Part shown: positions 34,749-43,218 of the stretch, one piece after another
How positions within the stretch are numbered: the stretch's first letter is position 1
How the letters are laid out: every line of letters begins with the position of its first letter
NCBI GenBank assembly: GCA_022841345.1
Contig: JALHRR010000031.1
Span: forward strand, 1 to 46,055
Origin: Saprospiraceae bacterium
GTDB taxonomy: Bacteria; Bacteroidota; Bacteroidia; Chitinophagales; Saprospiraceae
Reading direction: 5' to 3'
Length of the DNA stretch: 46,055 nt
Program-made: the position numbers and the translations under genes
The notes under the pieces: model-generated
What the model was told of the DNA's origin: nothing
Seen by the model: the letters and a program-made list of their open reading frames with translations, nothing else
Databases searched by the model: none

Positions 34749-34849
34749 CGCGAGGTAATAAAAAATTGCAATTTTTGAATATGCAATTTTATATTACTCG
34801 CGGTCGGGCTCTCCGCTTTACTTCGCAGAGACGCATTGTTATGCGTCTC
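34749..34849. repeat. Three consecutive hairpins in the spacer before the acyltransferase genes
   Basis: CGCGAG with adjoining AT-rich arm (34749-34770) pairs almost fully with TGCAATTTTATATTACTCGCG's equivalent arm at 34782-34802. CTCTCCG/CGCAGAG follows at about 34811-34830 with one mismatch. GAGACGCAT (34828-34836) pairs perfectly with ATGCGTCTC (34841-34849). The rest of 34720-35028 shows nothing else definite. Confidence 0.6.
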
Positions 34850-35028
34850 CACTCGTGCTCGCTGCGATCCCTGAGGCAGTGTGAGTATGAGAGTCGTAGC
34901 TAAATGCTATTGAAACCAAAGAGTGTGGGCATGCTGAGCTTCAAAAAAAATGAAATAATATTTAATTCTTACGTACATTCCGCCTGCCAATTTTCATTTC
35001 CCATTTCTCCCATCAAAACCCTTCTGCC

Positions 35029-36075
35029 ATGGAGAGTCATTCGATCCTCAAATCAGGAATGCTTGCATTAATCCTTACCCTGATTGCCATTGCTGCATAT
35101 GAAATTTCGCTCCGCCAAAATGGTTATACCATTTCATATGATGACTCAGAAAGCTTATTTGCCAATAGTCGCCGAAAAATTTACTTACCCCAAAATGAAG
35201 CTACCATTTTTACAGGATCATCCAGAATGAAGTATGATATAGATACCGAAACCTGGGCAGAAATAACAGGAGAAACCCCGGTTCAGCTTTCCTTCGTAGG
35301 GTCCAGAGCAACTTTGATTTTAAAAGATTTGGCTGCAGATCCGGATTTTAATGGCAAGGTTCTGGTCGACGGAACTGAAGGTTTATTATTTGATATTTCA
35401 GGAAGGACTGACAAACGGCCCGCAACCGCTATCAAATACTTTCATGATGAGACTCCCTCACAGAGATTCAGCTTCCATGTGAATAGAATTCTGGAGTCCG
35501 GTTTTGTTTTTCTCGATGAAGACAATTTTTCACTCAGTCCTTGTCTGGAACAAATTCCAATGCCTCCCAGACCCGGATACTTTAGTTTTCCTAAATATCC
35601 TGCAGAATTTGCAGTGACTAATTTTGACCGTCAAACTCAAATGACTGAAAATTTTATCCGGGATTCCAGCCAGTATTCTATAATGCGGGAAGTCTGGGTT
35701 AATATTGCTAAAATGGGGAGCAAAATGGAACGACCTCCTTCATCAGTTTATGATTCTTTGATGCTGGAATTGAAAAAGGATATTGATATTATAAAATCAA
35801 GAGGTGGTCAGGTCGTGTTTCTCAGGCCTCCCAGTTCAGGACCTTTATGGCAAGGGGAACAGAAGGGATTTTCAAGACAGGAGTTTTGGGACAAACTATT
35901 ACAAATCACAGAATGCAAAGGAATACATTTTATGGACTATGAAGAAACGAGTTCCTATGTTTGCCCTGAATATTCTCACTTAAGTCCCTCTGACGCTAAA
36001 TTGTATACCAGGAAGCTCATTCAGATTTTGGAAACTGAAATCGCCTGGAAATTCAGGAATTCTACCCCACTTTAA
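35029..36075 (+). CDS. Membrane-anchored SGNH-hydrolase-like protein linked to MBOAT
   Basis: The 348-residue protein has one N-terminal membrane helix (about 8-25) and a periplasmic domain. The start of that domain, TIFTGSSRMKYDID, resembles block I of SGNH/GDSL hydrolases (G-S-S-R). The end, CPEYSHLSPSDAKLYTR, resembles block V (D/SxHLs). VVFLRPPSSGPLW is a third typical segment. Such proteins (AlgX/AlgJ/DltD-like) move or use acyl groups with an MBOAT partner, whose gene follows 12 bases later. I infer it transfers acyl groups onto an exported sugar polymer or lipid. Confidence 0.65.
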   Translation: MESHSILKSGMLALILTLIAIAAYEISLRQNGYTISYDDSESLFANSRRKIYLPQNEATIFTGSSRMKYDIDTETWAEITGETPVQLSFVGSRATLILKDLAADPDFNGKVLVDGTEGLLFDISGRTDKRPATAIKYFHDETPSQRFSFHVNRILESGFVFLDEDNFSLSPCLEQIPMPPRPGYFSFPKYPAEFAVTNFDRQTQMTENFIRDSSQYSIMREVWVNIAKMGSKMERPPSSVYDSLMLELKKDIDIIKSRGGQVVFLRPPSSGPLWQGEQKGFSRQEFWDKLLQITECKGIHFMDYEETSSYVCPEYSHLSPSDAKLYTRKLIQILETEIAWKFRNSTPL

Positions 36076-36087
36076 ACTGAAAAAGCC

Positions 36088-37494
36088 ATGGTATTCAATT
36101 CATACACTTTCATTGTCTTTTTTGCAGTCGTTTTATTTCTCCACAATCTTCCCTTCAACTGGACCATTAAAAAAGTCAATCTTCTGCTTGCCAGCTATTT
36201 GTTTTATGCTGTGTGGAGCCCCCCATTTATTATCCTGCTTTTGTTCTCCACCATACTGGACTTTATTCTTGGTAAAAGTTTATACAGAGAAACTAATCTT
36301 TTAAAAAGAAGACTCCTTTTGACATTGAGCCTGCTGGGCAATCTCGGAGTATTGGGGTATTTCAAATATGGAGGCTTTCTCATGGAAAACTTCAGCATTT
36401 TAATGGCAACTATGGGAATGGAGTATCAGCCCATGAAGTCAGACATTATTCTGCCCATCGGGATTTCATTCTATACATTCCAAACACTTTCCTATTCACT
36501 GGATATGTTTAAAAAGAAATATGCCCCTGAAAAATCACTTCTGGATTTTAGTCTTTTTGTTACATTCTTCCCACAATTAGTGGCCGGACCCATTGTCAGA
36601 CCGGATGAACTATTACCCCAGTTCAAAGTTCCTCATGTGGCATCAAGGATTCAATTGGCACAGGGCTTGCTGTTACTTACCCTGGGATTATTCATGAAAG
36701 TGGTATTAGCTGATAGCCTGCTGGCTGAGCCGGCAGAAGATGTGTTTGGATCTGATTCTTTGTTAAATACACTGGATGCCTGGACGGGTGTACTGGCATT
36801 CTCAGGACAGATATTCTATGACTTTGGAGGTTATTCTACCTGTGCTATTGGTATTGCGCTATGTCTGGGATTTTCAATAAGGGACAACTTCCTTTACCCA
36901 TATGCAGCCGTCGGCTTTTCAGATTTTTGGAAGCGTTGGCACATTACACTCTCCAGTTGGTTAAGAGATTATCTTTATATCCCTTTGGGAGGTAATCGTC
37001 ACGGAGTAGTCAGGACGTATATGGCACTCATGATCACAATGTTGCTGGGGGGTCTGTGGCATGGGGCAGGATGGACATTTGTAGTATGGGGAGGATTGCA
37101 CGGATTGTATCTCTGGATAGAGAAATTTATCAGAGATAAAACTCAAAAAAATATTCCACCCAGATTCTTTTATGCCTTATTAACATTTTTCCTGATCAAT
37201 ATAACATGGGTCTTTTTCAGGGCTACTGATTTCACAAATGCCTGGAATCTATTGAAATCTATGTTTTATCTCTATCCTGATGGAAAAGTAGTACTTGATT
37301 ATTTGAGTATTATCAAAGTTGGATTGATCATGAGTGCAACTTTAATATTTCACTGGAAGTTGAGAGAGCGTCGGGTTTTAGCTGAATTCTCAAAACTACC
37401 CTGGTGGGCACTGGGAATTCTCTGGGCTGCTATGTTGATACTGTTGATATGGAGTCAGGAAAGTACCAGCTCTTTTATCTATTTCCAGTTTTAA
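36088..37494 (+). CDS. MBOAT-family O-acyltransferase
   Basis: The 468-residue protein has about 11 membrane segments and the MBOAT signature of AlgI-type enzymes. It has FFPQLVAGPIVRP, then FWKRWHITLSSWLRDYLYIP with its WHIT and RDYLYIPLGG, and GGLWHGAGWTFVVWGGLHG with the catalytic histidine. Such enzymes pass acyl groups across the inner membrane for O-acetylation of polysaccharides or teichoic acid-like polymers. It pairs with the SGNH-like protein upstream. No glycan synthesis genes are nearby, so the acceptor is unknown. Confidence 0.93.
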   Translation: MVFNSYTFIVFFAVVLFLHNLPFNWTIKKVNLLLASYLFYAVWSPPFIILLLFSTILDFILGKSLYRETNLLKRRLLLTLSLLGNLGVLGYFKYGGFLMENFSILMATMGMEYQPMKSDIILPIGISFYTFQTLSYSLDMFKKKYAPEKSLLDFSLFVTFFPQLVAGPIVRPDELLPQFKVPHVASRIQLAQGLLLLTLGLFMKVVLADSLLAEPAEDVFGSDSLLNTLDAWTGVLAFSGQIFYDFGGYSTCAIGIALCLGFSIRDNFLYPYAAVGFSDFWKRWHITLSSWLRDYLYIPLGGNRHGVVRTYMALMITMLLGGLWHGAGWTFVVWGGLHGLYLWIEKFIRDKTQKNIPPRFFYALLTFFLINITWVFFRATDFTNAWNLLKSMFYLYPDGKVVLDYLSIIKVGLIMSATLIFHWKLRERRVLAEFSKLPWWALGILWAAMLILLIWSQESTSSFIYFQF

Positions 37495-37553
37495 AATTAG
37501 AAGTCAGAAGTTAGAAATTAGAAGTGTGAATACTAATTTCTAACTTCTAATTT
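37494..37553. terminator. Inverted heptanucleotide repeats as convergent terminator
   Basis: AAATTAG/AAGTCAG/AAGTTAG/AAATTAG steps (37494-37521) pair with CTAATTTCTAACTTCTAATT-type sequence (37533-37553), leaving one seven-base bulge. It lies exactly between convergent genes ending at 37494 and 37561, so it can stop transcription from both sides. Confidence 0.65.
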
Positions 37554-37560
37554 CCATCAC

Positions 37561-38433
37561 TTACCAGATTTCCTCTTCTTCCTGCTCAGAAACCAAACTA
37601 TTGACCGGATTCAGAGTCGGTAAATATTCGAACAAAAAGTTTTCAAGATGATGATTGAATTCATCAGGTTGCTCCATATTGGACAAATGTCCAGCTTCCT
37701 CAATAACTTTCATTGTTGCATTCGGAATGGACTCCAGCATTTTCTCTGATTGAGCTACCGGTGTAATTTTATCATCGCTCCCGCAAATAATCAAAGTTGG
37801 GACAGAGATGGCACTCAGAGTAGAACATGTTTCCATCCTGGATGCAAGAGCTTTCATTCCTTTAATGACCGTCTTTTCATTATTTGACATGATAATCGCA
37901 TCTATTCTGCGCACAAGATTTTTGTTATCTTTTATTGTCTTTTCATGGAAAATATTGGGAATAAAAGACTTCGTGAACTCAGATAATCCTGAGGTTTCAA
38001 TTTGTCTTATGGTATCCTTTCTTTTCTCCAGGGTTTCAGCAGAATCCGCTATACACTGTGTATCACATAATACCATTCCGGCAAATCGTTCAGGATACCT
38101 GCTGATGGCATTTAGAGCAATAAATCCACCCATGGACAGACCACAAACCACAGCATTTTTAATATTGAGTGCATCCATAAGATGAATCAAATCATCAGCA
38201 AAAATGTCCATACTTGCCTCTTCAAGGTTACAAGTTGATCTCCCAAACCCTTGTATATCATACACAATGACTCTATGAGCCATCTTAAAATAGTCTCTTT
38301 GTTGTTCCCACATGGTCTTATCAAATGGAAAGCCATGAATAAATATTATGGGAATGCTACTATCACCCTGGTCATCATAACAAATAAGATTGTTATTGAC
38401 ATTAATCTGCAAGTTCAATCCTGTAGTGGGCAT
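37561..38433 (-). CDS. Alpha/beta hydrolase
   Basis: The ATG at 38433 (MPTTGLNLQINVNNN) gives 290 residues; an in-frame ATG at 38517 would cross the upstream terminator. The fold is clear: oxyanion motif FIHGFPFDKTMW, nucleophile Ser100 in CGLSMGG, acid in CGSDDKITP and histidine in EEAGHLSNMEQP. The closest pattern is that of esterases and 3-oxoadipate enol-lactonase-like hydrolases. The substrate is unknown and no catabolic genes accompany it. It is probably cytoplasmic, having no signal peptide. Confidence 0.82.
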   Translation of the reverse strand: MPTTGLNLQINVNNNLICYDDQGDSSIPIIFIHGFPFDKTMWEQQRDYFKMAHRVIVYDIQGFGRSTCNLEEASMDIFADDLIHLMDALNIKNAVVCGLSMGGFIALNAISRYPERFAGMVLCDTQCIADSAETLEKRKDTIRQIETSGLSEFTKSFIPNIFHEKTIKDNKNLVRRIDAIIMSNNEKTVIKGMKALASRMETCSTLSAISVPTLIICGSDDKITPVAQSEKMLESIPNATMKVIEEAGHLSNMEQPDEFNHHLENFLFEYLPTLNPVNSLVSEQEEEEIW

Positions 38434-38465
38434 AAAATAAATTTTTAAGGTTAAAATTTGGGATA

Positions 38466-38494
38466 TAAAAAGCCCGCTCATCCGGTTGAGCAGG
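38466..38494 (-). terminator. Terminator of the CHRD lipoprotein gene
   Basis: On the minus strand CCTGCTCA pairs with TGAGCGGG over a six-base loop, with one mismatch, followed by CTTTTT. It lies between the CHRD gene (ends 38653) and the hydrolase start (38433), so it should separate the two transcripts. Confidence 0.75.
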
Positions 38495-38652
38495 TTCGGC
38501 CATATGATTCTGTGCATATAGTCTTTGTTCGATTTTTTCCAACATTCACCTTCGCGATCTGTTGAATTCCGGAGAGCTTAAATAATTAAGCCAAAATCGA
38601 GTCGTATGATCCTTCGGTCTCCTTTCTTTTTTAGTCAGGGAGACCAACATTC

Positions 38653-39480
38653 TTAATTACTGTTACTTCCGATATTTCCCTGACTAATCACTACCGGATT
38701 GACAACCGCGCTTCTGACTGCGATGTAACCATCATACAAAAGCCAGTTATCGTAAGTGATGACAGTATTGTCATCCAAAGAACTTACGTTTGTAATACTC
38801 TTTCCACTAGATCCATCAACAGGATTTAAAGTACGTCTGACCGGTCCACCACCAATTGATTCAACTGAACCCAAATGGATGTTTGCAGGATATTGAGTCC
38901 CTGCGATTAATCCTGTCATGGTTAGTGTTACCATGGTTGAACCATCTTTACGCTTTTGAAATAGTGCCGTACCATTTACTCCTGAAGCATTAACTGCTGA
39001 TAAATTGTAAGACTTACTGGTAGCAGTCAGTTCATTGCTTCCAATGTCAGCTTGAGCCACTATGATTCCAAGTTCAGTTGCGCTTTCGTGGACGTTTACA
39101 TATCCGTCATAATTAATCAGTTGCTCATATGTAATAGAGGTATTATCATCCAGACGCGTAACATCTGTAACACTATTTCCACTCGCATCAACATCCGTAA
39201 GAGTTAAAACAATCGGTCCACCCTCTGCAATTGAATTGGCGTGAATATGGGCCGGATGATTCTTGGCGGAAGCTCCGTTCACTTTAAGCGTAATGGTTGT
39301 AACGGTTGCAGATTTTTTGGTAAAAGTTACTGTTCCGGAAATGCCCAATTGATCCTTAACCTGCAAATTATAAACATAAGACTCAGGATCGGGATCATCT
39401 TTTTTACAGCCAATAGTCATGAACATACTAACGGCCATTACCAGCATCATTAGCTTAGAAAGAAATTTCAAATTTGTCAT
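38653..39480 (-). CDS. CHRD-domain lipoprotein with two domains
   Basis: The 275-residue protein has a lipoprotein signal with lipobox MTIGC (Cys25) and then two CHRD-like repeats of about 115 residues. The first has SGTVTFTKKS, HPAHIHANSI and DVTRLDDNTSITYEQLINYDGY. The second has NGTALFQKRK, YPANIHLGSV and NVSSLDDNTVITYDNWLLYDGY. CHRD domains, first described in chordin, are beta-sandwich modules of unknown bacterial function, and the histidine-rich motif may bind metal. In the second copy the HIH becomes NIH. It should be anchored in the outer membrane. Confidence 0.82.
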   Translation of the reverse strand: MTNLKFLSKLMMLVMAVSMFMTIGCKKDDPDPESYVYNLQVKDQLGISGTVTFTKKSATVTTITLKVNGASAKNHPAHIHANSIAEGGPIVLTLTDVDASGNSVTDVTRLDDNTSITYEQLINYDGYVNVHESATELGIIVAQADIGSNELTATSKSYNLSAVNASGVNGTALFQKRKDGSTMVTLTMTGLIAGTQYPANIHLGSVESIGGGPVRRTLNPVDGSSGKSITNVSSLDDNTVITYDNWLLYDGYIAVRSAVVNPVVISQGNIGSNSN

Positions 39481-39511
39481 ATCAATTTGTTTTTATAGTG
39501 ATCGAAAAAAT

Positions 39512-39540
39512 AAAAATGTTATCTTATAAATAACATTTTT
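39512..39540 (-). promoter_or_regulatory. Perfect inverted repeat upstream of the CHRD gene
   Basis: AAAAATGTTAT (39512-39522) and ATAACATTTTT (39530-39540) form an 11-bp dyad around a 7-base centre, 32-60 bases before the CHRD start codon. It may be an operator or a leader hairpin. I see no TAnnTTTG box here. Confidence 0.5.
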
Positions 39541-39822
39541 CTTTTATAAATAAAGGACCAACCATCAGCAGGTTGCATTATTTTAATAAATTTTAAAGGG
39601 CATTATGCTCATTACTATCAGATCTATTCTTCTGATTAGTTCTTCATTTGGATGACACATCAGTCTTTCAGACCGTGTTCATTAGAATAAATTTAAAGCT
39701 GAACAGCTGGATTCGAATCCTTCACAAAGGTGGCATAGATTTGCTTGTATAGTATTACACTTATTTTCAAATAAGTTATAATTTTCAGCTATTATGCTCC
39801 TGCAGGAAATAACCCGAATTTA
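39541..39822. other. AT-rich spacer, nothing recognised
   Basis: The sequence GGATTCGAATCC near 39709-39720 recalls a tRNA T-arm but the flanking bases do not pair as an acceptor or T stem. A GTC/GAC mini-hairpin lies near 39671-39681. No gene is visible. Confidence 0.4.
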
Positions 39823-40131
39823 TCAAAATGGTTTGTTCCGGCCATTGGACCGAACCAATGCTGATTTCATTTTTTCAAGTGCACCCTTCACCGCGAGATC
39901 TGAAGAAGGAGCTCTATGAGTAACAATAATCGGCTGTCTGTTTTCTATCCTCACCTCCAGTGCACATTGTTGTTCAGCCATAGCACTGGGTTTATCGGCA
40001 GACAGATGGACCTCAATCCGGGTGATCTGATCTTTGAAACGATCCAATGATCTGCTTACAGAATTACTTACTGAGTCAATTATACGCTCGCTACCATCCA
40101 CCAGACTATCAGTATTTACCAGAATTTTCAT
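39823..40131 (-). CDS. HPF/RaiA-like ribosome hibernation protein
   Basis: The 102-residue protein has the size and strand pattern of short HPF/YfiA (MKILVNTDSLVDGSERIID, RIEVHLSADKP, ALEVRIENRQPIIVTHRA, LAVKGALEKMKSALV), with basic residues at the C terminus. HPF proteins bind the 30S subunit near the mRNA channel and idle ribosomes under stress. Several usual residues are not kept, so it may be a diverged relative. It is 26 bases downstream of the baeRF gene, in the same operon, which supports a ribosome-related role. Confidence 0.65.
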   Translation of the reverse strand: MKILVNTDSLVDGSERIIDSVSNSVSRSLDRFKDQITRIEVHLSADKPSAMAEQQCALEVRIENRQPIIVTHRAPSSDLAVKGALEKMKSALVRSNGRNKPF

Positions 40132-40157
40132 GATTCTCTGTGTTTTGTTTCGATGAA

Positions 40158-41309
40158 TTAATAACGGAAAATAGCAGCTATACCGGTTTGCACTGGCATT
40201 CTGTCCTGAGGAAGAATCCTGACTTTACCACCCATTTTTATTACTAATTCTCCCAGATCGTCCAGAAGATCATCAGTATCCGGCTGATTTATATCTGCAT
40301 TTTTTATTTTTCCGGTTTCCGGATCAATTTTACCTGCAATGATTTTATCAGCTTCAATTAATAAAGTATCTACCCTACCATCGAAAGCAGCTCTTGCTAT
40401 TTCATTGATTGAATCACTGCCCAATTTGTCATTCTTTGATTGAGAAAATGATTCAGATAGTTTATCCAGTTCAGCCAAATAAGCAGGCTCCATCACTTCC
40501 CAGGCCATTTGAATGAGTTTTTCTCTGGAAACAGATTCCGGTACAACATTTATTGCTTCTTCAAGTAACAGTGAATTATTACTGACTTTTAAAAACAGAT
40601 TTTGATGCTCCGGCAATGTCGCCAAAATCAAAGGCAAGCCTGTGGGCATGGAATATTTCTCGTGAATATGAGTAGATATTGTGCGAAAAAATCTCTCAGC
40701 ATCCTTGTCTACCTCGTCATTTTTGCTGCCATGTCCGTGAAACATAGCTGAACTTCCTTGCCCTGCACCACCATATGAAGCTGCGGTTAAATGTGGTTCA
40801 GTCAATTCCTCGCCGAGAGCATCTGTAATAGTGTTTGGCATCACATTTTCCAGAGGAACTTCAGTGATTGAATATCTGTTTCCCTCATACAATTTCGCTT
40901 CATGAAGATTGATCCCCAGAATGTGATATCTGTCAACAGATTGTAAATACTGCCGTAATGGCTTCGTATGAAACGTGTTGGCAGCAATAGCTAATTCGGA
41001 TGTTAAGGATGAAAGCCCATAAATTTCAAAGAATCCCTTAGCTCCAAAAACAGCGATTCCGACAGGATTGTAATTCCAGAATTCTTCATTCAGGACTAGT
41101 GCATGAAAAGGCTCCAGAATTTCATTGATTTCGGAATTAGTATATTTTTCAGAAAGAGACTTTTCCAGCTCTTTAAGCAGATTTTTAAATTTAATGTGGT
41201 CCTGCTGATTCTCGGGATGAGATCTATGTGTTGGCATATATATAGATATGCATGGGCCTTCTTCAATAGTAAGCAGCTCACTTAAGTGTTCTTCTTTGAA
41301 TAATTTCAT
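40158..41309 (-). CDS. baeRF-family protein (bacterial release factor 1-like)
   Basis: The start at 41309 (MKLFKEEHLSELLTI) gives 383 residues. The opening GPCISIYMPTHRSHPENQQDHIKFKNLL is shared by bacterial homologues of archaeal/eukaryotic release factor eRF1 (baeRF groups, probably group 3). The middle has HEAKLYEGNRYSITEV. The C-terminal domain has RAAFDGRVDTLLIEAD and a closing GGKVRILPQDRMPVQTGIAAI typical of the eRF1/Pelota fold. The catalytic GGQ of true release factors is absent. They are predicted to act on stalled ribosomes. The HPF-like gene follows at 26 bases. Confidence 0.75.
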   Translation of the reverse strand: MKLFKEEHLSELLTIEEGPCISIYMPTHRSHPENQQDHIKFKNLLKELEKSLSEKYTNSEINEILEPFHALVLNEEFWNYNPVGIAVFGAKGFFEIYGLSSLTSELAIAANTFHTKPLRQYLQSVDRYHILGINLHEAKLYEGNRYSITEVPLENVMPNTITDALGEELTEPHLTAASYGGAGQGSSAMFHGHGSKNDEVDKDAERFFRTISTHIHEKYSMPTGLPLILATLPEHQNLFLKVSNNSLLLEEAINVVPESVSREKLIQMAWEVMEPAYLAELDKLSESFSQSKNDKLGSDSINEIARAAFDGRVDTLLIEADKIIAGKIDPETGKIKNADINQPDTDDLLDDLGELVIKMGGKVRILPQDRMPVQTGIAAIFRY

Positions 41310-41541
41310 AAATTGATATTTTTCGGCAATTGCATGATACAAAATGCCAATGGTAATTTAAAACTTCCCCGCCTTCACGGACACAGGCATAGAATATGGA
41401 AGACCTTGTAAAGATTGGGAAAATCCGGTGATCACATATTACATTTAAAAGGATAGAAGTTACATTAATCCCACAACCGGGAATAAAAGTGAATCTCAAT
41501 AAGAGGACCTGGAAAAAGGAGTTAAATTGCTAATTATTGTA

Positions 41542-42201
41542 TTATTCCTCCCTGTATTTTTTCATAATTGCTTTGAATAGCTCGCCCGTAGAAGGCGGAG
41601 TGATAGAGATGGCGTTCGCACCAGCATCTATAGCCATTTTTATGTGCTCATCAGTCTTACCTCCTGTAGCAATGATAGCAACACTGGAATCAATATTTCT
41701 GATATGTCTGATTATATCCGGCGTTTTTTCAGCACCTGACACATTAAAAATATCCACCCCTGCCAGGATTCTGCCTTCGATATCGTCTTTCTCAGAGACA
41801 ACGGTGATGACTACAGGTATATCGATTCGTTCTTTAAGCCTCCTGATTAAGTCATTTGGCGTAGGTTTATTCAGCACAACCCCCAAAGCTCCCTGAAATT
41901 CTGCATCCATAGAAAGATCAATAGAGCGGTCACCGGAGGTCAATCCTCCTCCTACGCCGCAAAAAATGGGCTTGTCAGCAGCCAGAATCAATGCATGTGA
42001 GATCAATGGCTGAGGCGTAAAAGGGTAAACTGCGATGATAGCATTTGCATTCGTATTTCGAATGATTGCCACATCAGTACTGAAAAGAAATGATTTCAAT
42101 AACTGACCAAAAACCCTGATACCACTGCACTGCTCAATAATAGGAGGAACAGTCACTATATTATTTCTCAATCTGGAATTAAACACCGGAATTTTTGACA
42201 T
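41542..42201 (-). CDS. TIM-barrel protein of unknown function, often labelled hydrolase
   Basis: The 219-residue protein looks like a small TIM barrel with phosphate-binding loops. Strand ends include VAIIRNTNANAIIAVYPFTPQP, PIFCGVGGGLTSG, GALGVVLNKPTPN, IDIPVVITVVS and IIATGGKTDEHI with GANAISITPPS. It matches a conserved bacterial family whose members are annotated only as hydrolase. The GGGLTSG and IIATGGK loops suggest a phosphorylated ligand. It is cytoplasmic. It sits 232 bases upstream of the baeRF gene, on the same strand. Confidence 0.6.
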   Translation of the reverse strand: MSKIPVFNSRLRNNIVTVPPIIEQCSGIRVFGQLLKSFLFSTDVAIIRNTNANAIIAVYPFTPQPLISHALILAADKPIFCGVGGGLTSGDRSIDLSMDAEFQGALGVVLNKPTPNDLIRRLKERIDIPVVITVVSEKDDIEGRILAGVDIFNVSGAEKTPDIIRHIRNIDSSVAIIATGGKTDEHIKMAIDAGANAISITPPSTGELFKAIMKKYREE

Positions 42202-42312
42202 ATATCTGCTTAAAAAAGAATTTACTGACTACAATTAAAGCAGAAATATACTTCAATTCTAATCAGCAAATCCATTCCGGCCATGAAGCACCGGATTATA
42301 AAATTAAAAATT

Positions 42313-42819
42313 CTACCTCTCCCAGAAATATGGAGGCTCAATTCCCAGTGAACGGAAGTAAACGTACGCTTGGCCTCTGTGATGAATCTCATTATCAATG
42401 AAGTATAATATGCTTGAAATCACAGTTCCTTCATATTCGCCAAAAGTTTTGATTTTATCATGAAATCTGCTTACAGGGATCTGTTTGAAATTTGAATGAA
42501 TGACCTCTGTTTGTTCGTCCCACATCTCAAGGATCTTGGCTTTCTTATTGTCATGTTCTCTGTGCTCATCCAATTTAATTGAATTTCCACTTACAATTTC
42601 CTGTAATCCCGGACCCGCAATAGCCAGCAATTCCAGCACCAAATCGCTGAACGGACGCATTCCACCTATGCTGTGAGTGAAAAAATGTTCTTCCGGATAA
42701 GCTTCAATTAATCTCCTTGTCAATCCGCGATGTCCCTGCCAATGCTCCAGTAATTCTGTCGCAGTTATAACTTGCTGGCTTTGTGTACTTACATTTTGAA
42801 CTTCATTTAATGCTTCCAT
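42313..42819 (-). CDS. DinB-family protein
   Basis: The 168-residue protein forms the DinB/YfiT four-helix bundle. Three putative metal-ligand histidines are visible: in LLEHWQGHRGLTRRL, in the region around FFTHSIGGMR, and in the hallmark IDNEIHHRGQAYVYFRSLG near the end. Members are metal-dependent and often act in thiol transfer (bacillithiol or mycothiol S-transferases); the substrate is not known here. It stands alone. Confidence 0.85.
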   Translation of the reverse strand: MEALNEVQNVSTQSQQVITATELLEHWQGHRGLTRRLIEAYPEEHFFTHSIGGMRPFSDLVLELLAIAGPGLQEIVSGNSIKLDEHREHDNKKAKILEMWDEQTEVIHSNFKQIPVSRFHDKIKTFGEYEGTVISSILYFIDNEIHHRGQAYVYFRSLGIEPPYFWER

Positions 42820-42970
42820 GATGATTTATTTTTTGTAATGATTTAATATCACAAAGAAACTACCTCCTTATGACAGCCCTTTGTCAGTAGTACTTCAAAA
42901 AATAATAAAAAATTCAAAGAAAATTGATCATTCAATTCAAAAAAGGTAGTTAACTAACTTCAAAGGATTT

Positions 42971-43077
42971 TTAGTTAACACCGCTTGAAGGCGTTTTACA
43001 AGGATAAACACAGGCAAACAAAGTGCAGCCCGAGGTCCCACTGCACTTCGTACGAAAACCGAAAGGTGTTCAACTAA
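42971..43077 (+). ncRNA. Candidate structured RNA or regulatory leader upstream of rocD
   Basis: TTAGTTAACACC (42971-42982) pairs with GGTGTT-c-AACTAA (43065-43077), twelve pairs with one bulged C. Inside it AAGTGCAG (43021-43028) pairs perfectly with CTGCACTT (43041-43048), and CGC/GCG flank TTGAAG at 42982-42993. Both stems are unlikely by chance in this AT-rich spacer. It ends 142 bases before rocD. It has no resemblance to riboswitches I know. The strand is assumed from rocD. The rest of 42820-43218 has no gene. Confidence 0.45.
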
Positions 43078-43218
43078 CTATGAAGTTTAATACCTGTAAA
43101 CATTTGATACTGAATTCCTATTTTACTGCTGAACTGCATTCATGAAGGGAAAAGCATTCCAAAATTTCTTTTATCCACTTTAAGATGCCAATTTTGTGAC
43201 AGAATTAAACTAAAATAT

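Noticed and set aside
39640-39740. tRNA, because of GATTCGAATCC
   Set aside because: T-stem and acceptor pairings fail in every register tried.
42945-43080. Integron attC site
   Set aside because: The inverted ends resemble the general form, but GTTAACT does not fit GTTRRRY, and there is no integrase or gene cassette.
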